Below, piece by piece: positions 44,290-51,641 of a stretch of DNA of 64,000 bases (its first letter is position 1; the number at the start of each line of letters is the position of its first letter). The stretch is from the NCBI RefSeq assembly GCF_020616335.1, contig NZ_CP085051.1:1550001-1614000 (forward strand), given 5' to 3'. Below the pieces are notes generated by a model. The model was not told the origin of the DNA, ran no database searches, and saw only the letters and a program-made list of their open reading frames with translations. A program made the position numbers and the translations under genes. This stretch comes from Corynebacterium uberis. Lineage in GTDB: Bacteria > Actinomycetota > Actinomycetes > Mycobacteriales > Mycobacteriaceae.

Positions 44290-45300
44290 ATGAATGACAA
44301 TCCCGTCGCCCAATTGGGCAATGACTATCACCGCTGGATCACCACTCACCCGCATGCCTCCGCGGACTTTGTCGCCGCCATCGAGGAGCTGCTCAGCGAC
44401 GCCGGCGTCACCTACGATCGCATCGTCGCGCGCGTGAAAACCTGGCCGTCGCTCAAAGCCAAGGCCTACAAACGCGATGCCACGGGCTCCCCGGTCTACC
44501 CGGATCCCTGGCAAAACATCCATGACCTTGTGGGGGTTCGGGTGACCACCTACCATTCCACGGAGATTCCGGTGGCCATCGCGGTGCTGCGGCAATCCTT
44601 TAGCGTCGTCCGCTCCGTTGATAAGACCGCGGAGACGCGCATCGCCGGGAACTTTGGCTACGGATCCCACCACCTGGTGCTGCGCATCGAGCCGAATACG
44701 GAGGGCCTGGAGGACTACGCGGGCTTTGTCTTCGAGGTCCAGGTGCGCACGGTCCTCCAGCACGCGTGGGCTGAATTTGAGCACGACATTCGCTATAAGA
44801 GCGGCGCCACCCAGCTCGACCCGCGCGTGGACCGGGCGTTTACCCTCGCCGCGGGGCTCATCGAATTGGCGGATCAGCAGTTCGACCAGATTGCTACTTT
44901 GCAGGGCTCGCAGCAAGACACCAAGGAGGACGTGGAGCTGAGCGCGGAGATCCTTCCCGGGGTTTTGAGCATGCTCGTGGGCACGCGTTTTCCACGGTCC
45001 CGCTCTGACCACTACCGCTGGCTGTCTGAGCTGCTCGCCCGCAACGGGATTACCCATGTAGGCCAGCTGCGCGAGCTCCTCAATGAGGAGGACATTTCCG
45101 CGGTGAGTTCCGCAATGGCCTACCGCTATCAGCCCGGACAAGTGCGCATCATTGACGATCTTCTGCTGGCCCGCTTTGGGCGCGACCACATTGCCCGAAC
45201 GGGCGATACGGGCAATCGCTCGGAACAGCGTCCCCGACGTTTGGAGCGCCGCCTGGCCGCGTTACGCGCTGCGGGAGTAAGCCCGCGTCCGAGCGTGTAG
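44290..45300 (+). CDS. Small alarmone synthetase (RelS type)
   Basis: A 336-aa protein with a RelA/SpoT nucleotidyltransferase domain but no HD hydrolase, TGS or ACT domain, so it should only make (p)ppGpp. Signatures are RVKTWPSLKAKAYKR near residue 47, DLVGVRVTTYHSTEI near 80, RIAGNFGYGSHHLVL near 119 and FEVQVRTVLQHAWAEFEHD near 146. About 130 extra residues follow the synthetase core. C. glutamicum has a similar RelS-class enzyme. ATG 44290 is chosen because a TAGACT box lies 11 nt upstream; a TTG at 44281 would be too close to it. There is no ribosome-binding site, which fits a leaderless mRNA. Confidence 0.88.
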   Translation: MNDNPVAQLGNDYHRWITTHPHASADFVAAIEELLSDAGVTYDRIVARVKTWPSLKAKAYKRDATGSPVYPDPWQNIHDLVGVRVTTYHSTEIPVAIAVLRQSFSVVRSVDKTAETRIAGNFGYGSHHLVLRIEPNTEGLEDYAGFVFEVQVRTVLQHAWAEFEHDIRYKSGATQLDPRVDRAFTLAAGLIELADQQFDQIATLQGSQQDTKEDVELSAEILPGVLSMLVGTRFPRSRSDHYRWLSELLARNGITHVGQLRELLNEEDISAVSSAMAYRYQPGQVRIIDDLLLARFGRDHIARTGDTGNRSEQRPRRLERRLAALRAAGVSPRPSV

Positions 45301-45342
45301 CATGGCCCCGCACCTGACATCTAGCACGAGGAGAAGTGCCCG

Positions 45343-45441
45343 TTGTTTTCTACCATCCTTGACCAATTGACCGACTTCATTCACGTGTGGGGGCTGGCAA
45401 TCGCTGAGCAGATTGCCAACCTGTTGCACATCGAGGGTTAG
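45343..45441 (+). CDS. Candidate 32-aa amphipathic peptide
   Basis: A short frame that starts with TTG at 45343 and stops with TAG at 45439–45441. A good AGGAGAAG ribosome-binding site lies 6–8 nt before the start, and TAGCAT at 45298–45303, overlapping the end of the previous gene, could be a -10 box. The peptide reads MFSTILDQLTDF, then IHVWGLAIAEQI and ANLLHIEG. Its hydrophobic residues (Phe2, Ile5, Leu6, Leu9, Ile13, Trp16, Ile20, Ile24, Leu27, Leu28) fall on one face of a helix. It resembles in size and pattern the small helical cell-wall porins (PorA/PorH) or toxin-like peptides, but sequence identity to them is not evident. Confidence 0.5.
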   Translation: MFSTILDQLTDFIHVWGLAIAEQIANLLHIEG

Positions 45442-45837
45442 TCACTCCGAGCGCCCCAGCAGCCTGTCGAGCTGCCGGCGCTCCTTTTTTGTCGGCCGCC
45501 CGGCACCGCGATCACGCACGGGGGCCGCGGCGTACATCTCCCGCGGGGGTGGCGGCGGAGTGTGGTCGAGGTAGCAGGTTTGTGCAATGGCAGCGCCCAC
45601 GCGGCGGCGCACCGTGGCGGTGACCTCGACGTCCTTTTCGCGGTGGTGGGCCCACACCCGCACACGATCGCCGGGAACGACCTGTTGAGAAGGTTTAACC
45701 GCCATCCCATTGATTTTGATGTGCCCGGCGCGGCAGGCGTCCGCGGCTTCGGATCGGGTTTTCAGCAGGCGCACCGCCCACACCCAGGCGTCGATGCGCA
45801 CCGGCTCGCTGCCGGGCAGGTTTGTCTGGGAAACCAT
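45442..45837 (-). CDS. S4-domain RNA-binding protein (HslR-like)
   Basis: A 131-aa protein with an S4 RNA-binding domain at residues 14–75: RIDAWVWAVRLLKTRSEAADAC, then AGHIKINGMAVKPSQQVVPGD. It resembles heat-shock protein 15, which binds stalled 50S subunits. The C-terminal PTKKERRQLDRLLGR segment is common in this family. Its stop lies directly next to the end of the 32-aa peptide gene. No ribosome-binding site stands out. Confidence 0.9.
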   Translation of the reverse strand: MVSQTNLPGSEPVRIDAWVWAVRLLKTRSEAADACRAGHIKINGMAVKPSQQVVPGDRVRVWAHHREKDVEVTATVRRRVGAAIAQTCYLDHTPPPPPREMYAAAPVRDRGAGRPTKKERRQLDRLLGRSE

Positions 45838-45849
45838 GATGGGCGCCGC

Positions 45850-46086
45850 CTAGTAGGCGTCCTTGTGGTTGACAATGCGCTGGATACGCAGCCAGTTGTA
45901 GCCGCCCCCGACCACTGCGACGATGAGCCCGAGTACCAGCCAGACCAGCAGGTGGTGGCTCAGGAGCCCGAGGGCTAGTCCGCCGACCACCCCGACGCCG
46001 GCGGTGATTACGCCGTTGCGTGCCAATCGGCGGACCTCTTGTTTGCGTGCGACGATGGGATTGTTGGGCTGGGACTGGATGGTCAT
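45850..46086 (-). CDS. Small membrane protein, leaderless
   Basis: A 78-aa protein with two hydrophobic segments (about residues 25–42 and 46–63) and a basic end. The function is unknown. ATG 46086 is chosen because a TAGACT box ends 7 nt before it, so transcription would start at or next to the ATG; the alternative TTG two codons upstream would lie in the spacer. It lies 12 bp before the S4-domain gene on the same strand. Confidence 0.72.
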   Translation of the reverse strand: MTIQSQPNNPIVARKQEVRRLARNGVITAGVGVVGGLALGLLSHHLLVWLVLGLIVAVVGGGYNWLRIQRIVNHKDAY

Positions 46087-46093
46087 GGCCAAC

Positions 46094-46099
46094 AGTCTA
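46094..46099 (-). promoter_or_regulatory. -10 box overlapping the yigZ-like stop codon
   Basis: TAGACT on the minus strand, 7 nt before ATG 46086. The first three bases are the stop codon of the upstream YigZ-family gene, so the promoter is embedded in its end. Confidence 0.6.
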
Positions 46100-46741
46100 G
46101 CGTTCCACCCAGTCCTCGCCAGCGGCCTGCAGGCGGGCCTTCCCGCCCGTGATGGCCGCCAGCGCGGCGTCGAGTTGCGGCCTGCCTCCCGGGACGCACC
46201 CCAGGGTTGCGGTGACTTGCGCGGCGTAGGAGACGTCGAGAAGCGAGATGCCGCGTTGGCGCACTTCGGCGAGGTGGCGGCCCGCGTCGCTGTGGCTCAG
46301 CTCCACGGTGTAGATCTCCTGCCTGGCGCGCTCGACCTGCGCGACGAGCGGAAGGGTCTCGCCCACGGAATTGGAGTAGGCGTGCACGAGCCCGCCGGCG
46401 CCGAGCTTGATGCCGCCGAAGTAGCGCACCACCACCGCCGCGATGTCGAGCATGCCGGAGCCGCGAAGCTGTTCGAGCATGGGGCGCCCGGCGGTGCCGG
46501 AGGGCTCGCCGTCGTCGGAGGAGCGTTCGACGGGCTGGGCTGCGGGCACATGGTAGATGTAGGCGCTGCAATGGTGGCGTGCCGTCGGGTGCTGGGCGCG
46601 CACCTCGTCGAGGAACGCGCGGGCGGAGCGCTCATCGCTGACGCGGCGGATGTAGGTGAGGAAGCGGGATCGCTTGATCTCTAGCTCGTGGCTCCACGTG
46701 GTTCCGGCCTGGGGCAGCCGGTAGGCGGTGTCGCAGTCCAT
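46097..46741 (-). CDS. YigZ/IMPACT family protein
   Basis: A 214-aa protein of the YigZ (UPF0029, IMPACT) family. The conserved N-terminal domain includes KRSRFLTYIRRV near 23, HHCSAYIY near 56, DDGEPSGTAGRPML near 76 and VRYFGGIKLGAGGLVHAY near 105. The C-terminal domain (about 140–205) is the usual ferredoxin-like half. The role is unclear; the mammalian relative regulates GCN2, and bacterial members are not well defined. It follows ilvA by 13 bp. Confidence 0.92.
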   Translation of the reverse strand: MDCDTAYRLPQAGTTWSHELEIKRSRFLTYIRRVSDERSARAFLDEVRAQHPTARHHCSAYIYHVPAAQPVERSSDDGEPSGTAGRPMLEQLRGSGMLDIAAVVVRYFGGIKLGAGGLVHAYSNSVGETLPLVAQVERARQEIYTVELSHSDAGRHLAEVRQRGISLLDVSYAAQVTATLGCVPGGRPQLDAALAAITGGKARLQAAGEDWVER

Positions 46742-46754
46742 GGCGGGCCTGGGG

Positions 46755-48065
46755 CTAGATCAGGAATCCGTACTCGGGGGTGCCGGGGTGGAGCTGCTGG
46801 CAGTCGAAGTCGATGTCCTCCATGCGGGTGAGCAGGCCCTCGAGGTCCGCGGCGTTGCCAAGTTGGATGCCCACCAGGGCGGCGCCGGTCTCCCGGTCGT
46901 TGCGCTTGAGGTATTCAAAGCGGGTGATGTCATCGTTGGGGCCCAGCACATCGGAGACGAATGCGCGCAGCTGGCCTGGCTTTTGCATGAAGTTGACCAG
47001 GAAGTAGTGCTTGAGCCCCCGGTCGACCAGGGAGCGTTCCATGACCTCGTTGTAGCGCAGGACGTCATTGTTGCCCCCGGAGATGATGCACACGACGATC
47101 TCTCCGGGCCGGAAGGTGCGCTGACTCAGCGCGGTGACGGACAGCGCGCCCGCGGGTTCGGCAATGATCCCCTCGTTTTGGTACAGCTCGAGCATGGAGG
47201 TGCAGACGGCGCCTTCGGAGACACTCATCACGTCCAGGCGATCCTGGTTGCGCTCGACTACGGACCAGTTGACGTCACCGATGCGCTTGACCGACGCGCC
47301 ATCAACAAACGGGTCAACGTGCTCGAGGGTGACCGGGCCGCCATGCTCCAGCGCCGCGGTCAGGGAGGCCGCACCACTCGGCTCCACGCCAATGACCTGC
47401 GTCGCCGGCGACATGTCCGCCACATAGCTTAAGACCCCGGACAGCAGGCCCGCGCCGCCGACGGGCACGATCACCGTATCCACCGCGCGCCCCAGCGCCG
47501 TGAGCTGGCTGATGACCTCTGCGGCCACGGTGCCCTGTCCCACGATCGTCGCCGCGGAGTTGAAGGGCTCCACCACCACGGCCCCACGCTCGGCGGCATC
47601 CGCGCGGGCGGCTGCGGCGGCGTCATCAAACGTTGCCCCGGTGACCACCAGGTCCACCATCTCACCGCCGTGGACAAGGATGCGGTCCCGCTTCTGCTGG
47701 GGCGTGGGTTCCGGCACGAAGATCCGCGCCTTAATCCCCAGCGCCTTGCACGCATAGGCCACGCCCTGCGCATGGTTGCCTGCCGACGCCGCGACGATCC
47801 CCGCCGCGCGCTCCTCCTGGTTGAGCTGGCTGACCGCGTTGAAGGCGCCGCGGATCTTGTAGGAGCGCACGTCCTGGAGGTCTTCGCGCTTGAGGTAGAT
47901 CTCCGCCCCCGTCGCCTCAGACAGCCGCGGGCAATACTGCAGCGGCGTCTGTGCGATGGCAGTAGAAATTCGTGCCTGCGCCAGCTGGATGTCAGCGGCG
48001 CGAATGGCGCTGACCGCCGGCGTGAGCGGAGACACGGAACTACGGACGGAAGCGGAATCAGTCAT
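46755..48065 (-). CDS. ilvA: Threonine ammonia-lyase (threonine dehydratase)
   Basis: The first step of isoleucine synthesis, threonine to 2-oxobutyrate. The 436-aa PLP enzyme has the lysine segment VRSYKIRGAFNA near 66, SAGNHAQGVAYA near 93, VPVGGAGLLSG near 200 (phosphate site), and SGGNND near 328. The C-terminal regulatory domain (about 345–436; HYFLVNFMQKPGQLRAFV) is the ACT-like type of the corynebacterial enzyme and is expected to sense isoleucine. A TACTAT box 8 nt before the ATG suggests a leaderless transcript. The 288-bp gap upstream holds the promoters of both divergent genes. Confidence 0.95.
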   Translation of the reverse strand: MTDSASVRSSVSPLTPAVSAIRAADIQLAQARISTAIAQTPLQYCPRLSEATGAEIYLKREDLQDVRSYKIRGAFNAVSQLNQEERAAGIVAASAGNHAQGVAYACKALGIKARIFVPEPTPQQKRDRILVHGGEMVDLVVTGATFDDAAAAARADAAERGAVVVEPFNSAATIVGQGTVAAEVISQLTALGRAVDTVIVPVGGAGLLSGVLSYVADMSPATQVIGVEPSGAASLTAALEHGGPVTLEHVDPFVDGASVKRIGDVNWSVVERNQDRLDVMSVSEGAVCTSMLELYQNEGIIAEPAGALSVTALSQRTFRPGEIVVCIISGGNNDVLRYNEVMERSLVDRGLKHYFLVNFMQKPGQLRAFVSDVLGPNDDITRFEYLKRNDRETGAALVGIQLGNAADLEGLLTRMEDIDFDCQQLHPGTPEYGFLI

Positions 48066-48261
48066 GGGGATACATAGTAGTACTCTCCACGCTTCCCGCC
48101 TGCGCGCGCACCGGCCCTGCGCTTATCGACGCCCCATTTCCCACAGGGCGACCGTATCCGGTGCGGGTTTTCCTTCCCGCCCCTCTGCTAGTTACCCCAC
48201 AATTGGGGTGAACCAAAGAATTTCTCCGCTGTACTTCTAGCCTTACCGGCTAATTGACTTA

Positions 48262-48267
48262 TACAAT
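48262..48267 (+). promoter_or_regulatory. -10 box for the secreted hydrolase gene
   Basis: TACAAT at 48262–48267, a perfect TAnAnT match in an AT-rich spot, 86 bp before the ATG. No clear -35 is seen at the usual distance. Confidence 0.5.
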
Positions 48268-48353
48268 GAGTGCACCACGTCACTTGAGTCCGCGCCGCCC
48301 ACCTTTCTTCGGCGACAGCGAACCCACACACCGTTGGAAAGGACCGCACCACC

Positions 48354-49490
48354 ATGACCGCACTGACCCGGCGCGCAACCCGCCGCACCCTTGCCGCCGC
48401 CATGACAGCCAGCATGATCCTCGCCGCCACGCCCGCGCTGGCCGAGGAACTGTCAGCACCCCTGCCCGTCGACCCCTACAGCATCGGACTTCCCACCGAC
48501 CTGCCCAACCTGCCGCACAACATCGGCGTTCCCGCCTCCGAGGGATCCTCACAGCAGGGCGTCACCGGAGTCCTGCTCACCGCCCCCTACTCCCATGAGG
48601 CAGGCGCAATCCGGAAGGAATTCGGCGCACCCGGACCCCACCCCGTGGCCTACACCAACCAGATCCGCACCTGCTCCGACCTATTTTTCTCCCTCTACAA
48701 CTTTGGCACCCACTTCGCGCAGGGAACCAACGCGCCCGTGCAGTGCTCCGGGACGTTCCCCTCAGGTCCGGAAAGCCCCTTCGGCTACCAGTTCGTCTAC
48801 CCCGCTGACCTCAACGCCGCGGCCGGCCCCGCGCCGCTGGTGGTCATGAGCCCCGGCATCGGATCCGAGCCCGGCAACATCACCCCCCAGGCGTCCTTCT
48901 ACGCCTCGCACGGCTACGTGGTGGCCATTGGCTACAACTTCACCAACTGGCTCGGTGGCCAGGTTGAGGCCGCGGCCGCCGGGGCCATTGAGGCCAACGC
49001 CAACCCGCAGCACCCCCTCCACGGGCTGATCGATACCTCCCAGACCATCCTGGTGGGACACTCCGCCGGCGGTGGATCCGTCATCCGCGTGGCCAACACC
49101 ATCGAGCAGGCGGTCTCCCAGGCCGGCGCCGGCGACTTCAAGGTCGCCGGAGTGGTGGGCGTCAACCCCGGGCCGGCCGACTTTGGGCTCGCCTCCCCCG
49201 CCACCGACAAGCCGCTGTTGATCCTGGCGGCTGAAAACGAGTCCCTGGTCCCCCACCCGCTGTCGCGGCTCCTGTGGGACCGGGCCACCGGGCCGAAGTG
49301 GTGGTCAGTCATCGATGGCGCCTTCCACGGCACCTTCTTTGACCCCACCGACCGCAACGTCTACGGCTCCCTGATCATGGCGTTCGCGGAATACAACCGC
49401 ACCCACTCGCCCCGGTCCACCGCCGTCTTTGAAGGCGACGGGCTGGCCAGCGACAGCGAGCTGCTGCGGGTGGAGCGCGCCAACGTCTAG
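48354..49490 (+). CDS. Secreted alpha/beta hydrolase (chlorophyllase/cutinase-like)
   Basis: A 378-aa exported hydrolase. A signal peptide (RRTLAAAMTASMILAATPALA) is probably cut after residue 30. The alpha/beta fold shows the nucleophile elbow VGHSAGGGS with Ser237, a preceding strand-turn MSPGIGSEPG around 165 (oxyanion region), and NWLGGQ. The catalytic acid is likely in the AAENESLVPH segment and the His in DGAFHGTFFD. Cys107 and Cys131 could pair. It resembles dienelactone-hydrolase/PET-hydrolase-type esterases; the natural substrate is unknown. GAAAGGACC lies before the ATG. It ends 3 bp before the convergent MetE-like gene. Confidence 0.85.
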   Translation: MTALTRRATRRTLAAAMTASMILAATPALAEELSAPLPVDPYSIGLPTDLPNLPHNIGVPASEGSSQQGVTGVLLTAPYSHEAGAIRKEFGAPGPHPVAYTNQIRTCSDLFFSLYNFGTHFAQGTNAPVQCSGTFPSGPESPFGYQFVYPADLNAAAGPAPLVVMSPGIGSEPGNITPQASFYASHGYVVAIGYNFTNWLGGQVEAAAAGAIEANANPQHPLHGLIDTSQTILVGHSAGGGSVIRVANTIEQAVSQAGAGDFKVAGVVGVNPGPADFGLASPATDKPLLILAAENESLVPHPLSRLLWDRATGPKWWSVIDGAFHGTFFDPTDRNVYGSLIMAFAEYNRTHSPRSTAVFEGDGLASDSELLRVERANV

Positions 49491-49493
49491 GCG

Positions 49494-50705
49494 CTAGAAC
49501 AGCTGCTTGCTGGCCAGGCGGGCGCCCTCCACCAGCGCCTCCAGCTTCGCCCACGCGATCTGGTGGTGCAGGCGTCCGCCCAGCCCACAGTCAGTAGAGG
49601 CGATCACGCGCTGCGGACCAACCAGCTCCGCGAAGGTGACAATGCGGTCCGCAATGACCTGCGGGTGCTCCACGGCGTTCATCGAGTGCGAGACCACGCC
49701 CGGGTAGATGACCGTGCCCTCCGGCAGGGCGTGATCGCGCCACACGCGCCACTCGTGGGCATGGCGTGGGGAGGCACCCTCGAAGGAGAAGCCGCCAACC
49801 TGCGCACGCAGGATCTCCTCAATAATCGCCTCGAAGGGCACATCCGTGGTGTGCGGGCCATGCCAGGAACCCCAGCAGATGTGCAGGCGGGTCTGTTCGC
49901 GGGGCAGGCCCTTGAGCGCAGAGTTAATCGCGTCGATGCGGATGCGCAGCCAGGCGCAATAGTCCTCGACGCTCGGCTCCGGGTTGATCTGATCCCACGC
50001 CTCAGCCAGGTCCGGGGCGTCAAGCTGCACGGTCAACCCCGCGTCCGTGATCGCCTTGTATTCGTGGTGGAGCGCGTCCGCGCAGGCCTGAACCACGGCG
50101 GTGTCGTCGTGGTAGTACTCGTCCTTGAGGCGGGCCGCGGCGCCGGGGGAAATCGCCGCGATGAAGCCGTTGCTCGGGCTGGAGCCGGCGTTGGTCAGGG
50201 CGTGCGTTAACAGCCGGGCATCCGTGGCCACCTCATCGCCGCCAATATAGGTAATCGGCCCGGTGAACTTGGGGTTGCCCACCTTGGCGCGGCCGGTGAA
50301 AATGCCGGAGTCCGGGTCCTCATAGGCCTCGGAGAACAGCTGGCGGTCGCGGCGGTCCTGGAAGGAGGTCAGGGCAATGTTGCCGGGGGTGGAGCGCACC
50401 ACTTCCTGGTTGGCCCAGCGGTCCTCCTCGGTCATGGTCAGGCCGCCGAGGCGGGAGAAAATGTAGTTCCACCAGGCGCCGTAGTCCACCGCGCCGGAGG
50501 TCACGTGGCCGTATTCGCCCTCATTGACAATGTCAATGCCCAGGTCCACCTGGCGCTTGACCACCGCATCGACGCTGGCCTGGAGGATAGAGAAGAACTC
50601 CTCCTCGGCGATCTCCCCGGCTGCGCGGCGCAGGTTGGCCTCCAGCAGCTCAGGTGTACGCGGCAGGGAACCGACGTGGGTGGTCAGGATGTGATCGTTG
50701 GGCAC
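49494..50705 (-). CDS. MetE-like cobalamin-independent methyltransferase
   Basis: A 403-aa protein matching the C-terminal catalytic half of methionine synthase II (core-MetE type). It has LTTHVGSLPRTPEL at the N-terminus, DIVNEGEYGH, and zinc ligands in HICWGSWHG and STDCGLGGR. The full-length MetE N-terminal half is absent; archaeal and actinobacterial core-MetE proteins have this shape. The methyl donor could be other than methyltetrahydrofolate. GTG 50705 has GTAGGAAG upstream; an in-frame codon 20 residues earlier has no support. A TAGAC half-site at 50749–50753 is only a faint match to the McbR box. It lies 95 bp after the DJ-1/PfpI gene. Confidence 0.88.
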   Translation of the reverse strand: MPNDHILTTHVGSLPRTPELLEANLRRAAGEIAEEEFFSILQASVDAVVKRQVDLGIDIVNEGEYGHVTSGAVDYGAWWNYIFSRLGGLTMTEEDRWANQEVVRSTPGNIALTSFQDRRDRQLFSEAYEDPDSGIFTGRAKVGNPKFTGPITYIGGDEVATDARLLTHALTNAGSSPSNGFIAAISPGAAARLKDEYYHDDTAVVQACADALHHEYKAITDAGLTVQLDAPDLAEAWDQINPEPSVEDYCAWLRIRIDAINSALKGLPREQTRLHICWGSWHGPHTTDVPFEAIIEEILRAQVGGFSFEGASPRHAHEWRVWRDHALPEGTVIYPGVVSHSMNAVEHPQVIADRIVTFAELVGPQRVIASTDCGLGGRLHHQIAWAKLEALVEGARLASKQLF

Positions 50706-50800
50706 TTGCTTCCTACTTTCTACTAGCGATGGACCTCCACCAGCATAGTAGACAGCACTGTTCATTTTGGCGCTTTTTATTCGTAGCCCCTCACCTGGGG

Positions 50801-51520
50801 TTATGCGCGCCCCGCCAGATCCCGAATCAGGGTATCCGCCAAAGCCTGGGACGACTGCGGATTCTGCCCCGTATACAGGTTGCCGTCCACCACCACGTGC
50901 GGCAGCAGCGGCAGCCCCTTGCGGTAGCTGATGCCCGCGGCCACCAGCTCATCTTCCAACAGCCAGCGCGCACGCCGGGAAAAGGGGTTGAGCAGCTCCT
51001 CGCGGTTAGACAGCCCCGTCATCTCACGGCCCGCAAAGACGTTGGAGCCATCGGACCTGCGTGCGGCCAGCACCGCGGCCGGGCCGTGGCAGATCAGCGC
51101 CAGGGCACGCCCAGAAATCAGCCGGTGGGCAAGCAGCGCCCCCGAGACATCGTCATAGGCCAGGTCCTCCATCGGGCCGTGACCCCCGGGGTAGAAGATG
51201 AGGTCAAAGTCATCGCTGCGGGAGGCGGCGTCGACAAGCGCCATCGGGCGCGCCAGCACATCGCGCATGCGTTCCAGCTGCGCGCGGATGTTCCGCAGCT
51301 TCCAGGGCGTCGCCGCGGTCACGCCCAGACTCGCCTGATCGATCGTGGGCTCCACCCCACCCGGGGTGGCCACCGTCACCGACCATCCCGCCGACTCCAT
51401 CAGGCGAAAAGGAACAGCCACCTCTTCCGCCCACACGCCCGAGGGGTGAACCTCCCCTTCACGCAACGTCCACCGATCAGCTCCGGAAAGAACAAACAAC
51501 GCCCGCAATTGCCCAGCCAT
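50801..51520 (-). CDS. DJ-1/PfpI family protein (HchA-like)
   Basis: A 239-aa class I glutamine amidotransferase-like protein of the DJ-1/PfpI superfamily. The nucleophile elbow is ALICHGPAAV with Cys144 followed by His145; the GVWAEEVAVPF segment near 30 carries the likely partner Glu. DFDLIFYPGGHGPMEDL near 107 is like HchA and other glyoxalase/deglycase-type members. Such proteins act on methylglyoxal or damaged proteins, or are stress chaperones; which cannot be told here. AAGGAGACC lies before ATG 51520. It is downstream of dnaE by 121 bp. Confidence 0.87.
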   Translation of the reverse strand: MAGQLRALFVLSGADRWTLREGEVHPSGVWAEEVAVPFRLMESAGWSVTVATPGGVEPTIDQASLGVTAATPWKLRNIRAQLERMRDVLARPMALVDAASRSDDFDLIFYPGGHGPMEDLAYDDVSGALLAHRLISGRALALICHGPAAVLAARRSDGSNVFAGREMTGLSNREELLNPFSRRARWLLEDELVAAGISYRKGLPLLPHVVVDGNLYTGQNPQSSQALADTLIRDLAGRA

Positions 51521-51561
51521 GAGGTCTCCTTGAACACCGCGCCACCAACCGGAGCTCACGG

Positions 51562-51624
51562 CCCTGGGGGGCGGGCGTCGAGCGAACTTCAGTCACTCGC
51601 CTAGTGCCTTTCCGGCCCCCAGGG
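51562..51624 (-). terminator. Possible terminator or stem after dnaE
   Basis: Arms CCCTGGGGG (51562–51570) and CCCCCAGGG (51616–51624) are perfectly complementary, with a 45-base loop, starting 17 bp after the dnaE stop. No long T-run follows. Confidence 0.35.
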
Positions 51625-51641
51625 GCAGCGCCGGTCCATTT

